The notes under the pieces are model-generated. The model worked only from the letters and a program-made list of their open reading frames with translations, was not told where the DNA came from and made no database searches. DNA of 64,000 nucleotides from Zhengitettix transpicula (lineage: Eukaryota; Arthropoda; Insecta; Orthoptera; Tetrigidae), in NCBI GenBank assembly GCA_037074705.1, contig CM073591.1, forward strand, positions 129,897,032 through 129,961,031. Direction: 5' to 3'. Shown here one piece after another: positions 36,110 through 48,654 of this stretch; position 1 is the stretch's first letter, and each line of letters opens with the position of its first letter. The translations under genes were made by a program, and so were the position numbers.

Positions 36110-38560
36110 TTATTATTATTTATTGAGGTTTATAATGGTTGCGTCGATATCGTGGTCCTTGGCGACCTGTACGTTATTTACAATAGATTTCATAGCGATA
36201 CTATTTACATACATCGATATTCTTAACATTATTATCGATTTGGATTCTATATTTGTTCACCAAGTTTTGCTTCCTCGATAAATTTTATGAGGTCCATGGC
36301 AGCTCTCTTACAGAGGTCTGAGATGTGCTGTTTTGCGATTGTAGCTCTTCAGAATTCCATTTTGGCAGGTATCTGGAGTGGGCAGTGGAAGTGATCCTCG
36401 ATCTTGTTTGTATTTTAAGAAGGATTTACTGAAGTTGCTAGAAGTGGAGTTGGTTGCAAAGGTTTTGGCAAGGGTGTCCGCTATTTCTTGGTCAGTTGGA
36501 GTTTCTCCGGCAGCTAATTCTGTTGAAATTGTAATTCGTTTGTATAGCTTTTATTGTTTTCCATGCTTAGACCGGTTATCAAATGCGATATACTGCTTTC
36601 TTTGATGGTACTTCTGACTTCTGGCTCGGTCTTGCTTGTAGACTATTTTTCTGTTTTCAGTTTTTCTCTTTTGTATTTGTTAAAAGCTTTTCTATAGTTT
36701 GGTGAGCTTGTCAGTGTTCCACCATGGTACAGTCTTCTTTTTAGGGTTTTGGAATAATTTCTATAGAGGCGTCTTCGTCGTCTATGATGATAGAATTGAA
36801 TTTGTTTAATATGTCGTCAATATCATTGTCGAGGGGAATTTCAGAGTTTTATAGGGCATTTTCTATATATTTTTGGTATTTGGTCAGTCTGCAGTTTTAA
36901 AGTTCCATCTGTTTGTAGGTGCTGTAGTAATTGTATTCTTATCTGGTAGTTCAAGTTCTATAATTATTGGGTAGTGATCGCTGTCGAAAGGGTGCGATGC
37001 TGTGTACCAGGTGCATTTGTCAGAGAAGTTACTGGAACATAAGGTTAAGTCTATTATACACGTTGAAGTGAGTTGGTTGTCCGTTATTGTAAGGTTGATG
37101 CCGTCTTCTATTTTGATGCCTATCTTGTCATTGTTTGCGGATCGCCAAGCAGTGTTATGGCAATTGAAATCGCTTAGGAATGTATATGGTTTAGGTAGTT
37201 GATTTATGATACTTATTTCATTTAGAGCAAAATTGTAGCTGTTTGGCAGGTAAGTATTACAGATAATAAGTTTCGACGGGGTCTTTGTAGTTATTGCTGT
37301 GGCCTCAATGTTTGTGTTTATTTGTAGTTATTCTTCTGCTGGATAGCTTTTGGCATATATAGCTACTACCCCAGTCGCGTGGGATGAGTTTCTACGATTT
37401 TTGATGTAGCAATCGAATCCTTTTAGGGTACTGTGCTCTTCGTTTCCGAAGTTAGTTTCTTGTAGGCAGATATGGATGGGAGGTAACGATTTTTGAGTAC
37501 ATGTGAACTTTTCAGTCTTGAGAGAGAAAACCATTTAAGTTTCGTTGTAAGATCATTGTAGGGCTTTTCATTTGGACGTGGGGTTTACTCTGAGGTTCCG
37601 GAATCTGAGCCCTCGTGGTATAACTGTCTTTTCATTTTATTTTTAAGTCTGGTAATGCGAATGTTGATTCATCTTTCCGTGATGCGTAAACGAACTTTGG
37701 TTAATATATCTAGTAGGGATTCAATGTCCTTGGTGTAGTCTAAGGCAATATTTTGGGGTTCTTGGCCCCGTTGGTATTCATCAAAAGGCTGTTGAATTGC
37801 TGGTAATTTAATGGAAATTGATTGGCTTTTTTTCTATGAAGTTCTTTGCTGGTTCCGAAGCTTCATCTATTAGGTTATGCGATTGCAATGCTGTTGTAGT
37901 TTTTGTTTTTTTCTGAGGGGGATTTTTTCCTTGGTTTCACTGTTTTCATTATTTCATAGCGAGTGAGTGTGTGTTTCGGAATGTTTTGTTGGTTTGATAA
38001 CACTTTTTTTGCTAATGCAGTTGGTTGTTATAGCTCTATCATATCTGCATCAAAGATGTTTTAATGCTTGGAGCTTGGATTCAATGTAGGAGTCATCTCC
38101 GGGTGATGGTTTGAAGGGGATTTTATTATTTTACTAGTAATCACTGTAGTCTGGCAGGATTAGTCCTCAAGACTTTCATCTTTAGTTCGAATTTCATGAT
38201 TCCGGGTCCTTTGGTAAATTGGATGGTAGCCTCTTCGTTGTAACTATTTCTGATTGGGGTGAGGTTGTCTTGTCGACGACCGTAATGTGATCGTTGTTGG
38301 ATACGGGTTCTTGCATTTTGTTTATGATTGTATTTCTATGTCTCTTTTGCTTATTATTCGGGCAATTGTTTGCCAGGTGTCCTTCAGTTTTGCAATTGTA
38401 GCATGCTGTGTTCTCCGGGGACAGGAATATGCGGAACTGGGTATCATCATAATCTTATTTGTATTGAATCAGGTAGGTTGTTAAATTCAGTTGGATCCAT
38501 GTCAAACTGCCTACGGAAGCTCTTAATGTGACTTGAGGCATGGATATTGTAGACCTGCTT
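36110..38560 (-). mobile_element. Jockey-type LINE: ORF1 zinc knuckle and endonuclease, RT missing
   Basis: On the minus strand, ORF1 shows a CCHC knuckle CYNCKTEGHLANNC (38362-38403, spacing C-x2-C-x4-H-x4-C). The endonuclease follows: HICLQETNFGNEEHSTLKGF at about 37400-37470 and GVVAIYAKSYPAEE to 37328. Then come FLSDFNCHNTAWRS near 37150 and FDSDHYPIIIELELPD near 36950. These are the QETN, GVAI, GDFNAHxxxWGS and SDHxPI motifs of Jockey endonucleases. The linker continues leftward to about 36110, where homology stops just past the stop-containing tail after exon 5, and the RT is absent. It lies in the gene's last intron, antisense to the gene. Frameshifts disable it. Confidence 0.8.
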
Positions 38561-39139
38561 TAATGAAAGATATTTTAGAGGTTAGAGTAACGTTATGTTT
38601 AGATAATTATATATGCAATATTAAAATCTTATACATAAGTTATTAAGCCATTTTTAGATTTATACATGTTAATAAAGTCAATTATTTTGATCATTTGACG
38701 ATAGCGATCCTTATGATTCCAATAAAATTTTGAGATGGCATTAAAAACTTTGCTAGTCGGAAATTAGGTTTCTATTTCATAGAAACTCAAAAACCATAGT
38801 AATAAATCACTTGCATAACTCTCAAGTAATTTGGTACTATGCATAAATTTATTAACTATAACTCAGCTTACGTTTGGTGGCAGCTATAACTACAGATTAA
38901 ATTATATCTAAATTTAAATTAAAATATAACACAGATCACAAATATTATGCCAATATCTTTCGTTTATTTTTCTTTAAAATAAAAAAGCTTCCAATAACTC
39001 ACTAGTATCAGTGAATATTTTAACAAGGAACACATTTTCATTAAGATCCTTAACTTCACAAAGGTAAAATCGTCATTTTATACCATTTACTTTAGCATCA
39101 GTCCAAATGTCTACCATAATTCTAATGACTACTCTAGTT

Positions 39140-40190
39140 TCTTATGTAGAGTCGTTAGTATTTTTACAATCCCCAGTCAATCTGTTGAGAAAAGAGTTTT
39201 CCCACACTCGTGTGTTCCTCTCTTTGTCTAGTTTCAAAAGAGTGGTCATTTTACCAACATAATTTACAGGGAAGTTTGTGTACTTCATTCCAGACTGGTT
39301 GCTTAGTATAAATTTTAAACACACCTAAAATCCTGGCTTTCTTTCTCGGTTCTAAAAGTACTCAGTTCTCAATAGCTCTACGACAAATACACGCCCTAGC
39401 CTTCCATGCCTTAATATGTTAGCTTCTGTACGAATCCTAACACGCCGCTCCGTAATAATAATATAAAATTCATAACCTTATTTATAAATTGTAGCGCCCT
39501 CAAGCTTTACCCGCCACTTAATTAATATACTCTCCAGTTTGGATCTTTATTTAAAATAACACAAAGATATTTACAATTTATGGTTTGCTCTAATTCCGTA
39601 TTTCCGATTTCTTCCAATTCTGGAATATCCATTTTCTTTTTTATAAAAACAATCGCCTTTTTTTCGAGTAAATTTTCATTTTATTCGTCACGGACCATTA
39701 ATGTATTTTATTCAAGTCTTACTGAAACCTTTTAATGTCCCCTGCCCCCCTTTATTTCTCTGTATATAGTACCATCGTCCGTGAAATATTGTATGTATGA
39801 GTTTATTCTCTCCTTGAAATAAGAGCGCCGATCACACTTTTTCGTGGCACCACTGAAGTAATTTCCACAGGTGAAGAAAGTTCATTTACTCTAAATCTGA
39901 GTTTCCGACCTTTAAGAAATGAACCAGTCCAAGATAAGACCCCCATCTTTCAATACACGTTATTTTTAATTTCATCGAACGCTTTGGAAAAATCAATCAC
40001 TATTGCACTTCCCTTGTCGATCGCGGCTAAATGATTTCGACCGTCTGCTAGTAATTGACTCTCACTGGAGTTATCAGATCTACTATTACCTGCAATAGGG
40101 CCAATCGACGGCATAGGCCAGAATACTTCGCCTACTATGATATTTCTTTTTACTCCACGTGCTAATCCGTTTAAGTTGATCAAAAGTTGA
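39140..40190 (-). pseudogene. LINE reverse transcriptase fragment with SKAFD motif
   Basis: Minus-strand frames read AIVIDFSKAFDEIKNNVY at 39950-40183, then GSFLKGRKLRFRVNELSSPV and VVPRKSVIGALIS, and later NCKYLCVILNKDPNWRV near 39540. The order DFSKAFDxV, GRxQxVxVN, GVPQGSVLGPLL, YLGVxLxxxLxW marks an L2/CR1/Jockey-type RT. Stops and frameshifts show decay. The clade differs from the Jockey copies nearby in its SKAFD spelling. Confidence 0.65.
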
Positions 40191-40559
40191 AAATTATATA
40201 GCTTTAGTGTAGCGTCAGCGTATTTTGGTACACCGCAGATATGTACTTGGAAAGGAAAAGATATTCATACGTCGGATTTCTGTCATCGCTGGGTTTCCTT
40301 GACTACAAACGTTTTATTTACTGGAGGTCTCGTAACGTTATATTCATGCGGTTACATTTCATTATGTTATAATGTACATTTAAATATTACTTCGTATATA
40401 TTTAATCAGATATCCTGATACGCAGTGAATTGGAAAAGTGTCTGATGACACAACTAAGGATTAGCTAAATTAGAGAATTCTTTAAAATATCGAAACCACG
40501 ATGCGGATGATATAAACAATTTTGTGTGAAATAATAAAAACATGTATAGCTCATTAGGA

Positions 40560-42720
40560 GAATATTCGAAAGAAGAAATCGCTGTCTCTTCTATTTTACA
40601 AATATGAATACAAGTATTCAACAAAAAAGGCGTTGGAATTTCTATACACGAAAAAAAAGTCATTTAAGATTTTAGGAAACCAATACCTCGTTTGCATAAC
40701 TGGAGCGGACTGGGATAAATACAGACAAATAATACAGAGCCAAGTGAATCTATCCGTGAAACTACAAGAACGTACTAATATAGAAAAGGAATCAGACAAT
40801 TATGACAAATTACTACAGAATGCTGCTAGAGAAACTACACCAATAAGTATTCCTGCCACACCGTGCACTTTCATACCTATTGAAGTTAAGAAACTAGTTG
40901 GCGAGAAAATGAAAGAAAGATCTACATGGCAATGACCTTACACACCGCACACAGAAGAAGATACACGATGCTAAGTAACAAATTAAAATTGAAACTCGGG
41001 GAACTGCAAAACGAATCCTTTAAAAATGATGTATCTAATCTTACCAGGCAAGACAATACAATTTGGAAACCGATAAAGAATACAAAAAAGCCAAAAGCAA
41101 CTTCACCCCCAATTCGGCAGTATTCAAACCCAACTGGACCTTGGGCAAAAAGTAATAAACAAAAAGCCGGCCTGTGTGCAAAACACTTATCACAAGTTTT
41201 TACTCCTCATAATAACGACCTGGGTCAAGAAGTAGAGCAACAACTACCAGAACAAATTAACGTGGAACAACGCATTAAAATAATACGTTTAAATGAAATC
41301 AAAGCAGAAATAAAGAGACTTAATCAAAAAAAAAATCACCAGGACTTGATCTCATAACGGCTAAGATGCTTCAAGAATTACCAGATGAAGGTCTCAGGTT
41401 ACTATTGTACTTGCTTAATGCAATAATAAGGCTAGATTACTGTCCGTAATCGTTAAAAATTGAAAAAATAATTATGATACCAAAACCCGGTAAAGATATA
41501 ACTGACGTCACTTCGTATGTCCCACAAGTCTGCTATCAACACTATCCAAATTGCTTGAGAAGATTATACTGAAAAGAATCAGTATACAGCAAGACTGGAT
41601 CCCGGATCATCAATTTGGTTTCCGACAGTCGCACTCACCAATTCAACAATCCCATAGAATTGTGGACGTAGTTAACAAAGCTATGAAGAACCACCAATAT
41701 TCTTAGATGTAAGCCAGGCCTTCGATGAGGTCTACAAGTTAAGATTAAAAGGACTCTGCCTGACCAATACTTCAACTTATTAAAATTATACCTTGACCAA
41801 AGAGAATTTCTTACTTACGTAAATGGAGAAAGTTCAAACCGTTATCCCATTCTCTCCGGGGTGCCACAGGGCAGCATCCTTGGCCCTCTATTATACGTCT
41901 TACACACTTCCGACTTTCCAACCTCAGTGGACGTAAACACAAGTACCTTTGCTGATGATACAGCACAGACCCTGATAACGCATCACAAAATCTTCAAGAA
42001 CATTACTAATAATAGAGACCTGGTTAAACAGATGGAAAATAAAAGTGAATGCATCGAAATCATACCATATAACATTTTCCCTTAAAAAGGAACATTGTCC
42101 TAGAGTCAAGCTGAACCAGGAAGAAATTCCAACAGCAGAAACAGTAAAATATCTTGGTCTTCACTTAGACACCAAGACGTTGATGAGGAGAAAAAACCAA
42201 AATCAGTCTCCAAGTTTATAACTTTATTAAATAATTAAAAAATAAAATATGATAAATCGATACTATAGTTTCGGTACTATAGTGTCGATTTTCGATTGAA
42301 CCACCTATTAGAGCAGTTTGAAAACAGACCTTGTTGAATAAACAACATAGTTTTATAGTAGTGACGAAGTACAAATTACTTATTTACAAAACAGTGATAA
42401 AACCTATATGGACGTACGGAATAGGACTCTGGGGATTTGCAGCCAAGTCTCACATCGCTATTTAGCAACGAGTGCAATCAAAAATCCTCCGCACTATTAC
42501 AAATGCTCCCTGGTATGTATCCATCTTCAGCTTATATACGTCAATAATCCATATGTAGAAGACGTAAACATCATACTAAACTTCACGTAAATCGACTATT
42601 AGAGCCCTTACTACAACCTACTGACAACCGAAGACTGAAGACAGACTTTAATAGAAACTGAGGTGGCGTTGTTGGACCCTCACCTCTCCACATCAGTGCA
42701 AGACACTCTTTTAAATAGTA
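40560..42720 (+). mobile_element. Jockey-type LINE (end of endonuclease, RT, tail), decayed
   Basis: Plus-strand frames give GADWDKYRQIIQSQVNLSVK (40633-40935), a lysine-rich linker (40926-41357), then IIMIPKPGKDITDVTSYVPQ near 41470, HQFGFRQSHSPIQQ near 41610, and FLDVSQAFDEVY near 41700. GVPQG is frame-shifted but visible as MPQGSILGPLLY at 41861. TFADDTA lies at 41948, carrying the catalytic ADD, and YLGLHLDTKT near 42150. The tail KPIWTYGIGLWGFAA then TNAPWYVS follows after an insertion at 42190-42370. It lies in the last intron of the host gene, in sense orientation. Confidence 0.8.
42190..42370. repeat. Small insertion in the LINE, with hairpin
   Basis: The LINE tail is interrupted between LHLDTKT and the KPIWTYG block by about 170-180 bp of AT-rich sequence. 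It contains the stem ATCGATACTATAG (42256-42268) and CTATAGTGTCGAT (42277-42289), one mismatch, 8-nt loop. Confidence 0.6.
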
Positions 42721-43169
42721 CATGCTATCAAATTAGCTTAAAGATCTATGTAATCTGATTGCTAATAAAAAAAATTAAGATTTCATCGATAGGTGCCTTG
42801 AGACTGAAAGCTCTTCAGTAATAAATTAATCCTAGTGACGGACGACTAAAATCAAAACTATTACCATTGAGCAGAGGAGAAGAACCATGGTGGAAGTGCG
42901 GGAGCGGGAATCCCGTTGCAGTTACGGGACGGGGTATCGCACGGTCCTTCGCACCATAGCGGGAACGGGAATTCATTTCCTAGACGCTTTCCAACATACA
43001 CAGCAGTTTAACTTAAAATAATTAAGTATTTTTAATAATTTTGAATAAAAAAAATTAATTCAAGTTAAGACAGTGTTCAATAATGTCTTCTAGCCGAAGA
43101 CGAAAAACGTGCTAATTAAGCTATTCCTATAATAAGAAACACTGCACCCTGTTTCCTAATTCTTTATAT

Positions 43170-43370
43170 ACCTTTAGGAAAAAAAGAATTTGGATTCACG
43201 AAATTCTAAACGTAAAACATTTGGCGAATATCACACCTTAATATCAGAGCTACGTAGAGGTGTTGCAAGATTTTATATTTATTTCTGAATGAAACCTGAT
43301 TGTTTTCATGAAATTTGCAATTTAATTAAGAATGACATTAAAAAGCAATACATATCATTTTTGAATTTTG
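43170..43370 (+). pseudogene. PIF/Harbinger transposase fragment
   Basis: Two plus frames together read KKRIWIHEIL, then KRKTFGEYHTLISELRRGVA and RFYIYF, then MKPDCFHEICNLI. This parallels the Harbinger N-terminal block 'RRxWVHxxxxxRxxFGEYHxLxxELRxDxxxFxxYFRMxxxxFxxLL'. It is frameshifted, with no DDE core found downstream. It resembles the minus-strand piece at 27400-27620 in family but not closely in sequence. Confidence 0.6.
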
Positions 43371-43649
43371 TTTCTTTTAATTGTTTGCTAGTGGAAATAA
43401 ATTGTTTTACGTGGAACATAATGTGAATTTATATTTAAGGATAACAGACAAAGCCGTGGTACGCTGTTTTTCTTTGCACAAATTGAAACAAAAAAAAAGG
43501 CACGGGCATAAAATATTTTTTCCTTTCCAAAAGATGCTAACATGTGAAACATGTATCCATGCTTGCTGTAGAAAAGATAAGATTAATGTAATGTACTTGT
43601 ATATGTTTACAGATGTTGCTTTAAATAATTAATTTCGAGTTTAATATCT

Positions 43650-44480
43650 GATGTGAAAGTTGCAATCAAGATTTCAAGGTACAATTTAGATGCTAGAGGG
43701 ACAGGACGTCAAAAAGTAAAACCTGCTGCACAACTTCAAGTCAAAATGGCTGACGCAACAGTGTTATCTGAAATGAACGGATTTTTGTATGACTTGAACT
43801 GGCAAGAAACTCAAAATTTACTTTCTGCACTAAATATTAATAAGCTCAGTAAATTCTGCAAAGAATACAGGAATCAATGGATTTGACATAGATTTTGAAA
43901 GCCAAAGTTCTTTAGTGCAATCTGTCAATTCTGCCATAAAGAACATGAGAGTTGGATGTCACGAAGGTCTGATTCCGTTCAAGAAGAGGTATTAATGTAC
44001 AAAGAATCTGCAGACAATCTTTACAAAGACTTAAGAGGGAAATGTAAAATAGAGTATCCTCAAACCCTTCGTTTAAATTAGCATGTGTTGGATTTTTCTT
44101 CTTCATACATACAAGATATGGGTGGGACAAATGATCATCCTTCTGCTTTAGATTTCACCCAAAGACGGTAATGGTATATTATGGGTAATCATTCTGACAC
44201 TATTTTTACTCAAAACAGAAATGCAGATGATAGAATCCTTCGGATGGTGATACGCGTTTAACCCAAAGTGCCACAAAATGTGTAAAAAAAAATATTAAAT
44301 GAGAATGGAATTGAGGAAAGAATTCAGTAGACATGCATAGAATATTTCTTTTGATGAACGTGAAATTGATGGAGGTGCTGGCTCTGAACAATACATTTCA
44401 ATGCCCAAATCTTGTAACGTTGGAAGAGACAATGACTTGCAGGTTGCATTATTTACCGTTATTTTATTTTATTTGGGGGA
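43650..44480 (+). pseudogene. Decayed coding remnant of unknown transposon
   Basis: Short plus-strand frames include NGFLYDLNWQETQNLLSALN (43774), SALDFTQRR, WYIMGNHSDTIFTQNRNADD near 44170-44230, and IDGGAGSEQYISMPKS with NVGRDNDLQVALFTVI near 44365-44460. The pieces are protein-like and collinear across frames, pointing to a dead ORF rather than a live exon. I cannot name the superfamily. Confidence 0.35.
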
Positions 44481-44583
44481 ATGATGCATGTCAGCTGACT
44501 GGTTCCATTTGTTTTCATTTGGAAATCTTAAATATACCACTGACGAATAGCAAGGAATATCTAGCAAGAAAAATGGAAGGTAA

Positions 44584-44788
44584 TGAATAAGAAATATAGC
44601 CAATACAGATATATAAAAAAAGGTAATATAAATACCCCACAACGTTTCTGGGATCCTTGTCCCTAGAGAAACACAACTGCACTGGTCAGTCTTAGCACCT
44701 GACGAAAGGGACAAGAATCCCAGAAACGTTGTGTGGTATTTATATTACCCTTTTTTTTGTCTGTATTGGCTATCTTTCTTATTTATTA
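44584..44788. repeat. Foldback element 5 with paired hammerhead-like motifs
   Basis: Arms of about 80 bp (44584-44663 and 44707-44788) pair almost throughout, including GCCAATACAGA and GGTAATATAAATACC. The plus-sense right arm carries CTGACGA (44699-44705), stem GGGA/TCCC, GAAAC (44723-44727) and GTTG. The left arm holds the mirror copy from the stem outward. Same family as 1833-1984. Confidence 0.8.
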
Positions 44789-45548
44789 TTTTCTATCAGA
44801 CGAAATTTTTTTTCATTTTAAATATGGAAGGTGTTTTCAAATGCAACTTCTTTTTCCATTGATGTGTATGCATTCCATCAATTGGGCAGAGAAAACAGCA
44901 GTAAGTAATATCCATATTCCTCTGGATGTTGCCATTGCTCTAGACTCGAGATGAAAATTAAAAGCCAAACTTCAAACGATTTTTTTAGTATAAAATAAAT
45001 TGTACCCGGTAAACTATAAATGAATTACCATCTTTTTATATTTCCTTTCCCTACCCATCTAAAGAAAGTATTACATTCTAATATCAGTAGGAAATAACTA
45101 ATACAATGCTAAAATACACATTTTTACGTCAGTTGTACCAATATAAATTCTTTGGAAACAACCAAATAAATTGCTTCTGCGTGATTGTGTAGTCAAAGTC
45201 ATTGCCGTTCACTGATGCCCGTTTTCTGAAACTCATGTTTCATTACGTAAAAAAACTGTAAAGAAGGACACAGTCCTATTGCAAGAGACAAGATAAGTAT
45301 TAAAATATTTCTAAAGTAAAGAATATACTTAAGTCTGTGTTTCAGATTCCTTTTCTTGCATGAATATTACAAATTGAACCAATCTGACATCTACATGCAG
45401 GGCGAAACGTAAAAAAAAAAAAATTCTATCGTTTTATCAATAATTTATTCAGTATTCATGGTCAAACTTTTTTAAATATCTTAATTGTTTATTCTTGAAT
45501 TATGTATCCAACATTTCAAATTAATAAAAATAATTTAATCCTTCACAG

Positions 45549-45680
45549 AATCCGTATAGCAGGATTGATTATAGACAAATGCCAAAACGCATCAGAAACA
45601 TCTTCCCGGAAGCGAAAAATGATAGGGACATGAAACATAGACTGGATCGGAGCCCTTCTCTTGTGGCCCCGATGCGATAA
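45549..45680 (+). CDS. Exon 6, terminal coding exon of the unrecognised gene
   Basis: Preceded by TAATCCTTCACAG, the exon is phase 0 and encodes 43 residues (starts NPYSRIDYRQMPKRIRNIFP, basic, ends SPSLVAPMR) before TAA at 45678-45680. The phase matches the donor at 36061. An AATAAA follows at 45729. The product's C-terminus is strongly basic, so nucleic-acid or acidic-partner binding is possible but not shown. The intron before it is about 9.5 kb and filled with three LINE remnants, a Harbinger remnant and a foldback element. Confidence 0.65.
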   Translation, partial: NPYSRIDYRQMPKRIRNIFPEAKNDRDMKHRLDRSPSLVAPMR

Positions 45681-45728
45681 ATTCCGAAGAGTGAACTAAA
45701 TTCATTTAATATTTTTATATCAAACTGA

Positions 45729-45734
45729 AATAAA
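45729..45734 (+). terminator. Poly(A) signal AATAAA for the + strand gene
   Basis: Canonical AATAAA 49 bases after the stop codon of exon 6, followed by T/A-rich sequence. The transcript probably ends near 45750. Confidence 0.55.
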
Positions 45735-45779
45735 ATTCATGTTATTATTGCAGCATTATTCATTTGTCTTTATTATAAA

Positions 45780-45960
45780 ACAGGATCCGGCAAACTGTTT
45801 TCGTTGATGAATGTAGATTTCTCGCGTTCATATCTTGTGTGATACACGACGTTTCGCCATCGTCGTGACAATTATACAGTCAAGTGGCTTTTTAAAACCG
45901 AAAAAACGTTATTGTAACTGTGGATTGAGTACATAAAATTTGTTGGGTATGCTAATATTT
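45780..45960 (-). repeat. Single arm of a CGAAACGTCG-type repeat
   Basis: Minus-strand CACGACGATGGCGAAACGTCGTG resembles the motif end in the foldback elements (GAAACGTC) but lacks CTGANGA and a clear stem. No inverted partner was found nearby. Confidence 0.4.
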
Positions 45961-45974
45961 TAATATGGACTTTG

Positions 45975-46050
45975 TTTTTAGAGCAACAGGCTGCATGAGT
46001 AGCAAGTCCCCTTTAATAGCACAGGAAGGTATTTGAAAGGGGGGCTAACA
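45975..46050 (+). repeat. Repeat A, copy 1 (truncated)
   Basis: Starts CAACAGGCTGCATGAG and contains CCCCTTTAATAGCACAGG followed by GGAAGG-like and TTTGAAAGGGGGG text, matching the first 70 bases of the longer copies. Confidence 0.75.
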
Positions 46051-46224
46051 ATTTGGTTTATTTAAAGTGCATTTAAATGTTTAAGGCACAATTTCAATAA
46101 TTAATTAAAACCGCTTGGCTCAGCGCATGAGAATTTCTCAAAACACGGTGTGCTGGGAAATTAAATAAATGTTTCAGCTCGGTCCCGGAAAACACTGGTA
46201 TATTGTTTGCCAGACTTTTTTTTT

Positions 46225-46525
46225 GGGTGTAGACAGGCTATGTATAGGGTAATCCACATGGTGGCAACTCCCCTCTTATATCATAGGAAAGGAGGGACGC
46301 GGAAGGGTGGAAGAAGGTACCCAAGGGTAACTAGGGCCCCCGGACTATGGTTTAAGGATCCTACCCGGCATTCGCCTAAAAGTAATGCAGGGAAAACCCT
46401 AGAAAACCCTGCATCAGGTAGGTCGGGCATTGGGTAGTTGTCCCACGCCCTTCCGATAGCGGGAGAAGAGTTTGCTGTGGGGACGCAGTATTCCCTTCTC
46501 CGTACCCGACCAGTTTAGGAATATT
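46225..46525 (+). repeat. Repeat A, copy 2
   Basis: Contains GGGTAATCCACATGGTGGC, CCTACCCGGCATTCGCCTA, GGTCGGGCATTGGGTAG and CCCACGCCCTTCCGATAGCG. Ends at CCAGTTTAGGA, earlier than copies 3 and 5. Confidence 0.85.
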
Positions 46526-46604
46526 GTACATCTAAGATAACCAAAGTGTAGTGTTAGAGCTTACATTCCTTGATATTATAGCTTTGCTACATTTTCCGGT
46601 GAAT

Positions 46605-46905
46605 GTACAGCGTTTAGAGGGCTCATAGAGGATGGTTATGGTCATCGTCGTTGTTGGTGTACGCGCGGATATGGATGGTGCCTGTTTACCTGTCACCAGA
46701 TCTGCAGAACGGGCATCAGCGCTAGACTTCGCAGCGTACCGGAACTTCCCTTCCCTTCAAAATACATCCACTTATCCAATATATCACGTAATAACGAAAA
46801 GTGATTAAGTCAAAGAACGCTTTATTTCGATAGTTCTAACGGTTAAATTAATAGCTGGTACAATTTCTGGTGAATATACAGAGTTTAGAGGGTTCATAGA
46901 GGGTG
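46605..46905. repeat. Short direct repeat pair between repeat A copies
   Basis: GGTGAATGTACAGCGTTTAG with AGGGCTCATAGAGG (about 46599-46632) recurs as GGTGAATATACAGAGTTTAG with AGGGTTCATAGAGG (about 46870-46904). Confidence 0.7.
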
Positions 46906-47069
46906 TAGAAACTGCTTTTGAGGTCGTAGGACCTAGTAAACATAAAAATTCTTGTAAAAATTGTAGAGCCGAGACCGAGAATTGTGGGAGACTCCAAAGA
47001 AAAGCTGTTGTCGCGGATCGTAGCTAGAAATAAAACTATGCCTTAACATAAAACTATATTGCAATGATT

Positions 47070-47605
47070 TTTTTAGGGTAACAGGCTACATGAGGGTAAT
47101 CCATACGGTGTCAACTCCCCTTTAATAGCATAGGAAGGGATCTGAAAGGGGGGGGGATGCGGAAGGGTAGAGGAAGGTAGCCAAGGGTTAACTAGGACCC
47201 CCGGGCTATGGTTTAAGGGTCCTACCCGGCATTCACCTAAAAGTGTTGCAGGACATACCCTTGAAAACCTGCATCAGGTTGATCGGGCATTTGGTACTTG
47301 TCCCACGCCCTTCCGACGGCGGGAGAATTTTGCTGTGGGGACGCAGCATTCACTTCTCCGTATCTCCATCAGTTTAGGAGGCAGCTGGCCGACTGTTACA
47401 ATAGGATCAGCGAACAACTCTTACCGTATACCCATGGTCTGCGACCCCGGAACATACACCTCTCAAAACAGGAAGAGGTCCCTCGACTTGTGGGAACCTT
47501 CGTTAAAAAATGGAGAGAGGAAAAGCCATCCCCCAATGGTAGCCATCTCCGTCTCTCCAGAAAGGTTCTTGCCTGCGAGAGAACAGCTCTCATAGGCTTC
47601 TAGTA
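47070..47605 (+). repeat. Repeat A, copy 3 (longest block)
   Basis: Begins GGGTAACAGGCTACATGAGG and continues through TAGGAGGCAGCTGGCCGAC, CAACTCTTACCGTATACCC, GGAACATACACCTCTCAAAA and AGGTTCTTGCCTGCGAGAGA. Several short frames cross it, but none is conserved between copies, so coding use is not supported. Confidence 0.85.
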
Positions 47606-48654
47606 ATCCTTAAATATGGAAAATATTCAGTCTGGTTTAAAGCGATTTGTGTTTCAAACTGCATATGAGCAGTGAATCTGGCCCGTAAATTTAACCAAAC
47701 ATCACGAAACAAACGATTTTGTCGACGTGAACGAGTGTAGTTAACCGCTGACACAACGGGTACGTCAAAACTAATTGAGTAGTTTTACACAAAGAGCCCT
47801 CTTGCGAAGATCACATTGAATCGAAAGGCGTTTGGAAACATTCGGCTTCTTTACGAGGTTAAAAAACTTGTCCAACTAATCTCACAAATCTTGTGCCACA
47901 TTTTAAGTAAAGTCGCGTCCATTGAAGATAACTTCACGTGTAATTTCATAAAAGCTAATTCTTGATTCACTTGAAACTCTACCAATGATCAGCAGCAATT
48001 GAGAATTATCAGTGAAGTCTTAGAGCCGACGAAAACCATTTGAAATTCTGTGACTTACCTTTTAATCGACTTCATGTTCCAATTTCCTCAATTGTTATTC
48101 TCGTCGAAAGACTAACGAAGCGAAACAAATCCACATTTTCTCTGGCAACATTTCCTCGGCTGTCACGCACAAATTCTTTTTAATTCTCCATTACTAGATG
48201 GTTTCCCTTTCGAAATTAATAAATGAGCTGTTGCTGGTTCATTATCATTTTAAATTTTAGTCGAATAAATTTCGGTGTGAAGAAGTCCGATTTTAATTTT
48301 CCAGTACCTGTGATCGTTGGTTTTCTTTGAATGTTGAAGATTGTGCCACGTGTTTGTAAAGTACACGTTTATCTTTTTATCTAATCTTCAGAGTGACGTA
48401 ACTACTTTTGGTAGTAAATATAATAAAAAATGAACATATAAAAATACTAACAGCGCTGTGGCACAAAACTCTGAAATTGGCAACAATGGTTAACGGCAGA
48501 CATCAAATTATTAGCCTTGTCAGCAACGCCAAGTGTTGCCATTAATTTACATTTCTCAGCTCGTATATCGACCGTAAACTTGCAGTAAGTACTTGGTTTT
48601 TTTATATATAAAAAAAGCAATTATTAACCCGCGAGTCTTCACCTTTGCCGTTTT

